A model generated the notes under the pieces. The model was not told the origin of the DNA. It searched no databases and saw only the letters and a list, made by a program, of their open reading frames with translations. Position numbers and translations under genes: made by a program. A stretch of 47,056 nt of DNA from Chloroflexota bacterium. GTDB lineage: Bacteria > Chloroflexota > Anaerolineae > Aggregatilineales > Phototrophicaceae. Positions 24,126 through 31,024 of this stretch are shown here, piece by piece. The stretch is taken from positions 1-47,056 of the forward strand of contig JAPOXG010000050.1 in the NCBI GenBank assembly GCA_026707225.1. The letters are read 5' to 3'. Position 1 is the first letter of the stretch; each line of letters opens with the position of its first letter.

Positions 24126-24426
24126 TGCAGCTCAGTATGCGCAGCAATTCGCTGCTGGCCGCGAGAGTGATGAGCTGAACATCGACATCCAGTTTCGTAT
24201 GGCTCTGGTGAAAGCCATCGAGTTGATTGGCGAATCTGCCAGCCGCACCTCCGATGAATTGCGCGCTCAGCAACCTCAAATTCCGTGGAAGAAAATGATA
24301 GGCATGCGAAATGTTCTGGTACATAACTACTGGGCGATTGAGCAGGACGAGTTCTGGGATGCCGTGCAAATCCACATACCGGCGCTCATCACTGAACTTG
24401 TGCGCCTAATCGAACTGGAAGATTAG
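24076..24426 (+). CDS. HEPN-domain (HepT-like) ribonuclease toxin (second module)
   Basis: A 116-residue HepT-family toxin. The motif RX4HXY is present in MRNVLVHNYW, and the core IELIGESASRT...PQIPWKKMIGMR aligns with the first module's toxin. ATG 24076 gives an N terminus (DRVHLLRMRDAAQYAQQF) like other HepT proteins and makes a 50-bp overlap with the antitoxin gene, typical of coupled toxin-antitoxin translation. The Tyr two residues after the catalytic His is the expected AMPylation site. The next gene, mobA, starts 11 bp after the stop, so the module lies inside the formate dehydrogenase transcription unit. Confidence 0.86.
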   Translation: MRRSPARDRVHLLRMRDAAQYAQQFAAGRESDELNIDIQFRMALVKAIELIGESASRTSDELRAQQPQIPWKKMIGMRNVLVHNYWAIEQDEFWDAVQIHIPALITELVRLIELED

Positions 24427-24437
24427 CGGCGCGTTGC

Positions 24438-25052
24438 ATGACCTCCAGCCACTGGGTCTTCTCCCTCGCCATCATCGCCGGTGGGCAGAGCCGCCGCATG
24501 GGGCGCGACAAAGCCTTCGTCCGGCTCGCTGACAAGCCTCTAATCGAGCATGTCCTTGAACGCAGCGCCGATCTCGGCCAGGCGGAAACGATCCTGATCA
24601 CGAACAAGCCGGCGCGGCACGCCCATCTCGGCTTGCCCATGTACCGCGATATCTTGCCAAACAAGGGCTCGCTCGGCGGCATCTACACCGCCTTGGCGCA
24701 GGCGCAGAGTCCTGATGTGCTGGTCCTGGCTTGCGATTTGCCCTTCGTCAACACGGACCTGCTGCGCTACATGGTGGATCAGATCCGCGCTGACATCGAC
24801 ATCGTGGCGCCGCGCGTCGATGGCTACCCGCAAGGCTTGCACGCGATCTACAAGACAACTTGCATCGCACCCATCGAAAACCAACTGGCGGCCAATCGGC
24901 TGAAGATCATCCGCTTCTACGACCAGATGCGCGTCCGCTATCTCGACGAGACCGATTACGCCGCCTTTGACCCGCTGGTGCGCTCCTTCGCCAATCTCAA
25001 CACACCCGAAGAACTTGCGGAAGCGGCACTTCTGCTCCGCGCGACAGATTAG
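24438..25052 (+). CDS. mobA: Molybdenum cofactor guanylyltransferase
   Basis: A 204-residue MobA-like protein that transfers GMP from GTP to molybdopterin, giving the guanine dinucleotide cofactor used by DMSO-reductase-family enzymes such as formate dehydrogenase. The GTP-binding signature AGGQSRRMGRDKA is at residues 11-23. GSLGGIYTAL, VLACDLPF (metal-binding Asp) and the C-terminal FANLNTPEEL are also family features. Its place between the two large formate dehydrogenase subunit genes fits a dedicated cofactor-supply role. No strong ribosome site is visible; translation may depend on the upstream gene. Confidence 0.92.
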   Translation: MTSSHWVFSLAIIAGGQSRRMGRDKAFVRLADKPLIEHVLERSADLGQAETILITNKPARHAHLGLPMYRDILPNKGSLGGIYTALAQAQSPDVLVLACDLPFVNTDLLRYMVDQIRADIDIVAPRVDGYPQGLHAIYKTTCIAPIENQLAANRLKIIRFYDQMRVRYLDETDYAAFDPLVRSFANLNTPEELAEAALLLRATD

Positions 25053-25093
25053 CCGCCAAGATTGCAGGCGCCACAATCTGTTACAATGTGGCT

Positions 25094-26806
25094 ATGACGA
25101 TTCATTCCGGCGTCGATGCGATTCTTACGAAGTATGAAGGCCGCGGACGCGAAGCCTTGCTGCCAGTCCTCTGGGATGTGCAAGGCGCTTTCGGCAGCAT
25201 CAGCCCCGAATATGTACACCGAATCTCGCACCTGCTGCGCGTGCCGGAAGCCGATATCTTTGGCGTGATCGGCTTTTACAGCCTCTTTCACGACGAACCG
25301 ACCGGGCGCCGCATTGTTCGCGTCTGCACGGATCCGACTTGCGCGCTGGCTGGCGCGGACGGTGTCATGCGCGATGTTTGCGCGCGTCTTGGAATCGCCC
25401 CCGATGAAATGACGGCCGACGGCGAATACACGGTGGAACACTCGCCTTGCCTGGGCTTGTGCGATTATGCGCCGGCTGCCTTAGCGAGCGCGCGCGGGAA
25501 AGCGGATATGGCGCTGCCCAATGTATCGGTCAACCGGCTGCTGGGCGAATGGCATGGCGAATACTTCCAACCGGCGGGCAACGAATCCTCGGTACTGCTC
25601 AACCCGTCTCTGAGAGCCGCGCCAGAGACGCTCGTCGATTATGGCGATTACCGATCCCTGCGCCGCGCCATCAAAGACATGACGCCAGAAGAGGTGATCG
25701 CCCAGGTGGAAGCCTCCAGCTTGATCGGACGAGGTGGCGCCGCCTTCCCCACTGGGCTGAAATGGAAGTTCACCCGCGGCGCGGGGGGCGAGATCAAGTA
25801 TGTCGTCTGCAACGCCGACGAAAGCGAACCGGGCACTTTCAAAGATCGCGTACTCATGGAGCATCGGCCGCATCTGCTGCTCGAGGGCATTGCCTTGGCC
25901 GCTTACGCGGTGGGCACAGACAAAGCAATTATCTTCATCCGCGGCGAGTATCCCCAAGCGACGGCGATACTGGCTGAAGCGATTCAAGAGGCGGAAGCGG
26001 AAAGCCTCTTGGGCGATACGATCATGGGGAGTGATTTCGCGCTCGCCGTTGAGTTGCGGCGAGGCGCCGGCGCTTATATCTGCGGGGAAGAAACGGCGCT
26101 CTTTGAAGCAGTTGAAGGCAAGCGCGGCTTCCCCCGCATGAAACCGCCCTACCCCACGACATTCGGCCTCTTCGGCCAGCCGACCGCCGTCAACAATGTC
26201 GAAACGCTCTGCGCCGTGCCGGGGATCATCGACAAAGGCGCCGACTGGTTCAAGGGAATCGGCACTGAAGGCAGCGCCGGTCCCAAGCTGGTCTCGGTCA
26301 GCGGCCATGTCGGCCAGCCCGGCGTATACGAGATCGAGCCGGGCATCACCCTGCGCCACTTCCTCGGCCAGGTCTGCGGCGGCGTCATCGGCGAATTGCA
26401 GACGGTCCTCATGGGCGGCGCGGCCGGCACTTTCCTGAAGCCGGAAGATATTGACGTGCGCCTGACTTTCGAGGATTTGCGCGCGGTCGGCAGCACCTTC
26501 GGCTCGGGCGCTATCATGGTCTTCAATCAGACGACCGATCTGCGCGATATGCTGAAGCGGCTGGGACGTTTCTTCCAGCACGAGAGCTGCGGCAAGTGCT
26601 TCCCTTGTCAGCTAGGCACGCAACGCCAAGTGGAGATCCTCGAGCGGCTGGATGCGCCACAAGCGGGGGATGCCGAGCGGCTGATGGATATCGGCTTGAC
26701 GATGACGGAAGCGTCGATTTGCGGCTTGGGACATACGGCCGGGATCGCCGTCATGAGCGCGATTGAGCAGTTTCCGGAGTTGTTTGAAGCGAATGGACAG
26801 GAATAG
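25094..26806 (+). CDS. Formate dehydrogenase NADH-binding subunit, NuoE-NuoF fusion (FdsG-FdsB type)
   Basis: A 570-residue fusion. Residues 1-150 are a NuoE-like thioredoxin-fold domain binding a 2Fe-2S cluster (Cys78, Cys83, Cys119, Cys123). Residues about 180-570 are NuoF-like: GRGGAAFPTGLKW (NADH/FMN site), GAGAYICGEETAL, PPYPTTFGLFGQPT, then the 4Fe-4S ligands in ESCGKCFPC (near 497) and SICGLGH (near 543). It passes electrons from formate to NAD+. ATG 25094 is preferred; GTG 25088 is an in-frame alternative. The paired FdsG and FdsB subunits are separate genes in many bacteria, so the fusion is a distinctive arrangement. An AT-richer DUF262 gene follows only 6 bp later. Confidence 0.92.
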   Translation: MTIHSGVDAILTKYEGRGREALLPVLWDVQGAFGSISPEYVHRISHLLRVPEADIFGVIGFYSLFHDEPTGRRIVRVCTDPTCALAGADGVMRDVCARLGIAPDEMTADGEYTVEHSPCLGLCDYAPAALASARGKADMALPNVSVNRLLGEWHGEYFQPAGNESSVLLNPSLRAAPETLVDYGDYRSLRRAIKDMTPEEVIAQVEASSLIGRGGAAFPTGLKWKFTRGAGGEIKYVVCNADESEPGTFKDRVLMEHRPHLLLEGIALAAYAVGTDKAIIFIRGEYPQATAILAEAIQEAEAESLLGDTIMGSDFALAVELRRGAGAYICGEETALFEAVEGKRGFPRMKPPYPTTFGLFGQPTAVNNVETLCAVPGIIDKGADWFKGIGTEGSAGPKLVSVSGHVGQPGVYEIEPGITLRHFLGQVCGGVIGELQTVLMGGAAGTFLKPEDIDVRLTFEDLRAVGSTFGSGAIMVFNQTTDLRDMLKRLGRFFQHESCGKCFPCQLGTQRQVEILERLDAPQAGDAERLMDIGLTMTEASICGLGHTAGIAVMSAIEQFPELFEANGQE

Positions 26807-26812
26807 GACAGC

Positions 26813-28219
26813 ATGGCGTTTAATCCAGTAACCGAATACGACATTCAGCGGACAAACATTCGCATACGCGACTTTGATGATTACGAGGATGATTATGAAA
26901 CTCGCCCACCATATCAGCGTAAAGTGGTTTGGGACAAAAACAAACAACAGGCGTTACTGGACAGTTTATTCCGTCGATTCTACATCCCGAGCATAGTTCT
27001 CCGCATTGTGCGATTGGACGAAATACAGACCAAGTATGAGGTTGTGGACGGCCAGCAACGTATTAACACGGTACAGGCATTCTTCCGCGACGAATTGCCA
27101 CTCCCTAGCACACTTGCAGACCTCAGTACAAACTTGCCGGAATGCAAATACTCCGATTTGCCAGCAGAAATTAAGAAATTCATTCATAAGGAACTCAAGT
27201 TTGATGTCGATATCATCAAGAACATTAGCGATCCGTTTGACCCCACGCACCAAAAGGCGGCCACAGAAATTTTCTGGCGACTTCAGCAAGGCGAATCCCT
27301 GAACAATATGGAAACTGCACATGCCAGACTCTCCAGTTTGGTGAGGAATTTCCTTGTGAAGTATGCCGATGACTATGATTTCGACTTTGATACATATGTG
27401 ACCATTGAGCACAATCCACATAAATTGGCGTTTTTTACCGAAACCAGGGCGAGAACCAATAGCAGAATGCAACACCTGACGCTTTTGGGTCGTTTCCTGC
27501 TTATTGAGATTGCGGATGGCGCAACTGACCTTGGCGATCGCAGTATCGTTTCCTTAATCGACCAAGAGGATTTGCAAGATCGCATCGGGAGTCAATGCTA
27601 TGAAAATGAAAATCCAGCCAAAGCAGTGGTCCGAAATCTCCGGCAGTTTCGCGAAGTCTTTCATGATGACCCGTTGCTCGACTCCAACAACTATGGAACG
27701 GGTATACTCGCTCTTCAATATGAATATTTTACGATCTCTTGCTACATGCTCCTGCGCCATCTTCGCAAATATTATGTGTATGATGAGACTGTGCGCTTAT
27801 GTTTTAGAGAATTCGTGTGGGAATTTTACAAACGCATCAAGGGAATAAGTCAAACAACGAATCAGGTGACTCAGTTTGTTGAGAATCGACAGCAAAACGT
27901 AAGGGCCGTGCGTCGCAGAGAACAAATCATCCGCTTGGAGTTTTTTGGATTCGCAAGAGATAAGAGCCAGATCATTCTTGTCGAAAAGGACCGTCAACGA
28001 AATTTCAACGAAGACCAGCGCATTGGAATCTACCTTAAACACAACGGCTTATGCCAGCAATGTCTCGTCGACGGATTGCCCGAAAACCAAGCCCGCGTTC
28101 CTTGGTCCGAATTCGAAGCCGACCACATCATCCCCTGGATCAAGGGCGGTCCAACTAAACCTTGGAATGGCCAGGTTCTGTGTGAACCACACAACTTAGC
28201 AAAGAGCGACAAGACATGA
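26813..28219 (+). CDS. DUF262 protein with C-terminal HNH nuclease domain (GmrSD-like defence candidate)
   Basis: A 468-residue protein. The N-terminal half is a DUF262/ParB-like domain with YQRKVVWDKNKQQALLDSL and the diagnostic DGQQRINTVQAF. The C-terminal ~70 residues are an HNH nuclease (CQQCLVDG, FEADHIIPWIKGGPT, CEPHNLAKSDK). DUF262-HNH proteins include type IV restriction enzymes of the GmrSD type and many defence-island genes, so restriction of modified phage DNA is a reasonable hypothesis. Its base composition is visibly AT-richer than both neighbours. It sits between two formate dehydrogenase subunit genes, 6 bp after one and overlapping the next by ATGA, so it appears inserted without breaking translation of the operon. 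Confidence 0.85.
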   Translation: MAFNPVTEYDIQRTNIRIRDFDDYEDDYETRPPYQRKVVWDKNKQQALLDSLFRRFYIPSIVLRIVRLDEIQTKYEVVDGQQRINTVQAFFRDELPLPSTLADLSTNLPECKYSDLPAEIKKFIHKELKFDVDIIKNISDPFDPTHQKAATEIFWRLQQGESLNNMETAHARLSSLVRNFLVKYADDYDFDFDTYVTIEHNPHKLAFFTETRARTNSRMQHLTLLGRFLLIEIADGATDLGDRSIVSLIDQEDLQDRIGSQCYENENPAKAVVRNLRQFREVFHDDPLLDSNNYGTGILALQYEYFTISCYMLLRHLRKYYVYDETVRLCFREFVWEFYKRIKGISQTTNQVTQFVENRQQNVRAVRRREQIIRLEFFGFARDKSQIILVEKDRQRNFNEDQRIGIYLKHNGLCQQCLVDGLPENQARVPWSEFEADHIIPWIKGGPTKPWNGQVLCEPHNLAKSDKT

Positions 28220-28932
28220 CCAACGACACCATAACTCTCACGATCGACGGCGACGAAGTCAGAGTCGCGAAAGGCGTGACCCTACTCGACGCCGCCAACC
28301 AAGCCGGCGTCGATATCCCCGTCATCTGCTACCACGAAGCGACCTCGCCCAACGGCTTATGCCGCATCTGCGTCGTCGATGTCGATGGCGGGCGCGTCTT
28401 GCAGCCGGCCTGCGTCGCCGAGTGCCAAGCCGATTCCAAGGTGGAAACGCGCAACGAGCGGGTCGAACGCAGCCGGCGGACCATCCTCGAGATGCTCAAC
28501 GCCTCGGTCAATCTGACAGAAGCGCCGGAGATCCAGACGATGATGGCTGAATACGCGGCTGACGACGCCCGCTTCCCTGACGCGCATTTGCGTGAACATG
28601 CGTTAATTGATGACAATCCCTTTTACGTGCGCGATTATGAGCAATGCGTCTTGTGCTGGCGCTGCGTGCAGGTCTGCGCCGAAGACGCGCAATTCACATT
28701 CGCCTTGACGCTGAAGAACCGCGGGCACGATACATCGGTCGCCACCGCTTTTGACATTTCGATGACAGAATCGCCCTGTGTCTTCTGTGGTCAATGCGTC
28801 GGCGTCTGCCCGACCGGCGCGCTAAAGCCAAAAGTGCAATGGGGCCTGGAGCAAGGCTGGGGCGCCGACGAGATGCGTCAGAAGACGCGGCGGGGGCGGA
28901 AGCGCAATCCCGAAAAAATCGATGGCGAGTAA
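28216..28932 (+). CDS. Formate dehydrogenase ferredoxin subunit (NuoG N-terminal-like)
   Basis: A 238-residue iron-sulfur protein equal to the N-terminal domain of long formate dehydrogenase alpha subunits and of NuoG. It has a plant-type 2Fe-2S domain (CYHEATSPNGLCRIC, then a Cys in LQPACVAEC). The bridging region contains LREHALIDD. Two 4Fe-4S motifs follow, CVLCWRCVQVC and CVFCGQCVGVC. It ends in a basic tail. It should carry electrons between the catalytic subunit (20905) and the NADH-binding fusion (25094). Here it is a separate polypeptide. Its ATG overlaps the DUF262 stop, and its 3' end overlaps fdhD by 11 bp. Confidence 0.9.
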   Translation: MTNDTITLTIDGDEVRVAKGVTLLDAANQAGVDIPVICYHEATSPNGLCRICVVDVDGGRVLQPACVAECQADSKVETRNERVERSRRTILEMLNASVNLTEAPEIQTMMAEYAADDARFPDAHLREHALIDDNPFYVRDYEQCVLCWRCVQVCAEDAQFTFALTLKNRGHDTSVATAFDISMTESPCVFCGQCVGVCPTGALKPKVQWGLEQGWGADEMRQKTRRGRKRNPEKIDGE

Positions 28933-29716
28933 AGCAAGGGAAAAACTCGACGGCGCGCTGCCCTTCAGCTATCAAGTTCTCGAGGGCGACCAGGTCAGAC
29001 AGGTCGAGGGCGGCGTGATTGATGAGCAGCTGCTCTCGATCTATGTCAACGGCGAGTCGCTGGCGACCATGATGTGCAGCCCGCTGCAGCTGAAAGCGCT
29101 GACCGTCGGTTTCCTCTACAACGAAGCAATCATCGACTCCGCCGATGAGATCGCCCTGCTGCAGCTCAACAGCACGAAAGCGGTCGCCGATGTAATCTTG
29201 ACGCGCGGCGACTTCAATCCGCCCCGGCGTATGATTTTGACGACGGGCTGCGGCGGCGGCGTGACCGGGCAGGAGCTCTCGAAGGAGTTTCCCGCGCTCG
29301 AATCCTCGTTCCGCACGCAACCCGCGATCGTCCTGCGTTTGATGCGGCAATTGCAGGGCGCCGCGCGCTTGTACAATGCGGTGCGCGGCGTACATACCGC
29401 CGTACTTGGCGCTGAGAGCGGCTTGCTGGTCAGCGCCGAGGATGTCGGGCGGCACAACGCCGTCGACAAGGTGGCGGGCCAGGCGCTGCTGGACGGCATC
29501 TATACGCGCGACCGGATGCTTCTCACAAGCGGACGCATCAGCTCGGAGATGCTGGGCAAAGCCCGGCGCATGGGCATCCCGCTCGTGGCGAGCCGAACGG
29601 CGCCGACTAGCGTCACGGTTGAACTGGCGCAGGCTTGGCAGATCTGCGTCGCCGGCTATGCGCGCAGCGGCGGCATGCGCGTGTATACGCATGGCTGGCG
29701 GCTGGGGCTGGATTAG
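28922..29716 (+). CDS. fdhD: Formate dehydrogenase accessory sulfurtransferase FdhD
   Basis: A 264-residue FdhD. In E. coli this protein carries sulfur from IscS to the molybdenum cofactor and is essential for formate dehydrogenase activity. Family features are VDEQ-like IDEQLLSIYVNG, the C-terminal SAEDVGRHNAVDKVAG and LLTSGRISSEM. The sulfur-carrying CxxC loop of E. coli is represented here by TGCGGGVTG, so the first Cys is present but the second position is Gly. It overlaps the ferredoxin-subunit gene and precedes moeA, in keeping with a maturation block. Family call is secure; the effect of the single Cys is uncertain. Confidence 0.92.
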   Translation: MASKAREKLDGALPFSYQVLEGDQVRQVEGGVIDEQLLSIYVNGESLATMMCSPLQLKALTVGFLYNEAIIDSADEIALLQLNSTKAVADVILTRGDFNPPRRMILTTGCGGGVTGQELSKEFPALESSFRTQPAIVLRLMRQLQGAARLYNAVRGVHTAVLGAESGLLVSAEDVGRHNAVDKVAGQALLDGIYTRDRMLLTSGRISSEMLGKARRMGIPLVASRTAPTSVTVELAQAWQICVAGYARSGGMRVYTHGWRLGLD

Positions 29717-29771
29717 ACGGGGCTGTGGTAGAATTTCCCCACCGCAACCCGTTAATCGCGACCGAGACGAA

Positions 29772-31010
29772 ATGCCATCGCCCGAGTTCTTCCAAGTCTT
29801 ACCGGTAGCCGATGCCTTGGCGCTCTTCGACCAGCACTGGCAGCCGCAGCCCCCGGCGGAGACCATCGCGACCGCCTCCGCGCTGGATCGCATCCTTGCA
29901 GCGGACGTTCACTCGCCCGAGCAGGTACCCGCATTCCGCAAGAGCACGGTTGATGGTTACGCGGTGCGGGGGTCCGATACCTTCGGCGCCAGCCAGTCGC
30001 TGCCGGCTTTTCTGCGGCTTCGCGGCGAGCTGCGGATGGGCGAAGCGCCGCGGGACGACATCGACGCCGGCGAAGCGCTGCTCATCCACACGGGCGGCAT
30101 GCTGCCGGCGAGCGCCGATGCCGTCGTCATGCTGGAACACGCGCAGACCATCAATGAAGGCGAAATCGAAATCTTGCGCGCCGCCGCGCCCGGCGAGAAT
30201 GTGATTCAAGCGGGCGAGGATGTCGCTGCGGGCGCCTTGGTCCTGCCGCGCCGGCATCGCCTGCGACCGCAAGATATTGGCGGTCTGCTCGCGGTAGGCA
30301 TACACGAGGTCGAGGCGCTTTCGCGGCCGCGCGTGGGCATCCTCAGCTGCGGCGATGAATTGGCGCCGCCGGAAGCCAGCTTGAGGCCGGGGATGGTGCG
30401 CGACATCAACGCCTACACCTTGAGCGCGCTGGCGGAAAAACATGGCGCTGCGCCGCTGCGCCTGGGAATCGCGGCCGACGCCATTGAGGATTATCGGCAG
30501 CGCGCGCAAGCGGGCTTTGCCGCTTGTGATATTCTGCTTTTGAGCGCCGGCAGTTCCGTCTCGGCGCGCGATTATACCCGCGATGTCATCAATGGGCTGG
30601 GCGAGCCCGGCGTCTTGCAGCACGGCCTGGCGACCAAGCCAGGCAAGCCGACGATCATCGCCGTCTGCGAGAAAAAGCCCGTCATCGGCCTGCCGGGCAA
30701 TCCGGTCTCAGCGCTTCTGGTGGCGCGGCAGTTGCTGCCCCATTTGATCGGCCGCTACCTGGGTCGGAGGCCAGAACCGCCCGCCACGAAAAAAGCCAGG
30801 CTGTCGCAGCGCGTCGCTTCGGTCACGGGCCGCGAGGACTGGCTGCCGGTCAAATTGACCCGCGCCGATGATGGAGAGACGCTGGCTCAGCCGGTCTTCG
30901 GCAAATCAAATCTGATTTTCACGCTGATCGACGCCGATGGCCTACTGCGCGTGCCGCTGAATACCGGCGGCTACGAATCGGGCAGCATCGTCGACATCGA
31001 GCGAATCTGA
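29772..31010 (+). CDS. moeA: Molybdopterin molybdenumtransferase MoeA
   Basis: A 412-residue MoeA that inserts molybdate into adenylylated molybdopterin. Domain order is as usual: N-terminal domains with FRKSTVDGYAVR and IHTGGMLPASADAVVMLE, the MoaB/MogA-like central domain with LLLSAGSSVSARDYT (the family usually has SGGxSxGxxD) and GLPGNPVSALL, and a C-terminal beta domain. The frame is open from 29376, but that part overlaps fdhD; the ATG at 29772 fits the family N terminus. It is followed after 14 bp by a second moeA-like gene. Together with mobA and fdhD it completes cofactor assembly for the formate dehydrogenase. Confidence 0.9.
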   Translation: MPSPEFFQVLPVADALALFDQHWQPQPPAETIATASALDRILAADVHSPEQVPAFRKSTVDGYAVRGSDTFGASQSLPAFLRLRGELRMGEAPRDDIDAGEALLIHTGGMLPASADAVVMLEHAQTINEGEIEILRAAAPGENVIQAGEDVAAGALVLPRRHRLRPQDIGGLLAVGIHEVEALSRPRVGILSCGDELAPPEASLRPGMVRDINAYTLSALAEKHGAAPLRLGIAADAIEDYRQRAQAGFAACDILLLSAGSSVSARDYTRDVINGLGEPGVLQHGLATKPGKPTIIAVCEKKPVIGLPGNPVSALLVARQLLPHLIGRYLGRRPEPPATKKARLSQRVASVTGREDWLPVKLTRADDGETLAQPVFGKSNLIFTLIDADGLLRVPLNTGGYESGSIVDIERI

Positions 31011-31024
31011 GCGGCTCCCGACCA

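Noticed and set aside
25062..25087. Promoter TTGCAG / TACAAT before the NuoE-NuoF fusion gene
   Set aside because: The spacer is only 14 nt and the -10 box lies 6 nt from the ATG; it is likely a chance match within the operon.
25481..26581. 366-codon minus-strand frame opposite the NuoE-NuoF fusion
   Set aside because: No recognisable domain, and it is antisense to a gene with all cofactor motifs.
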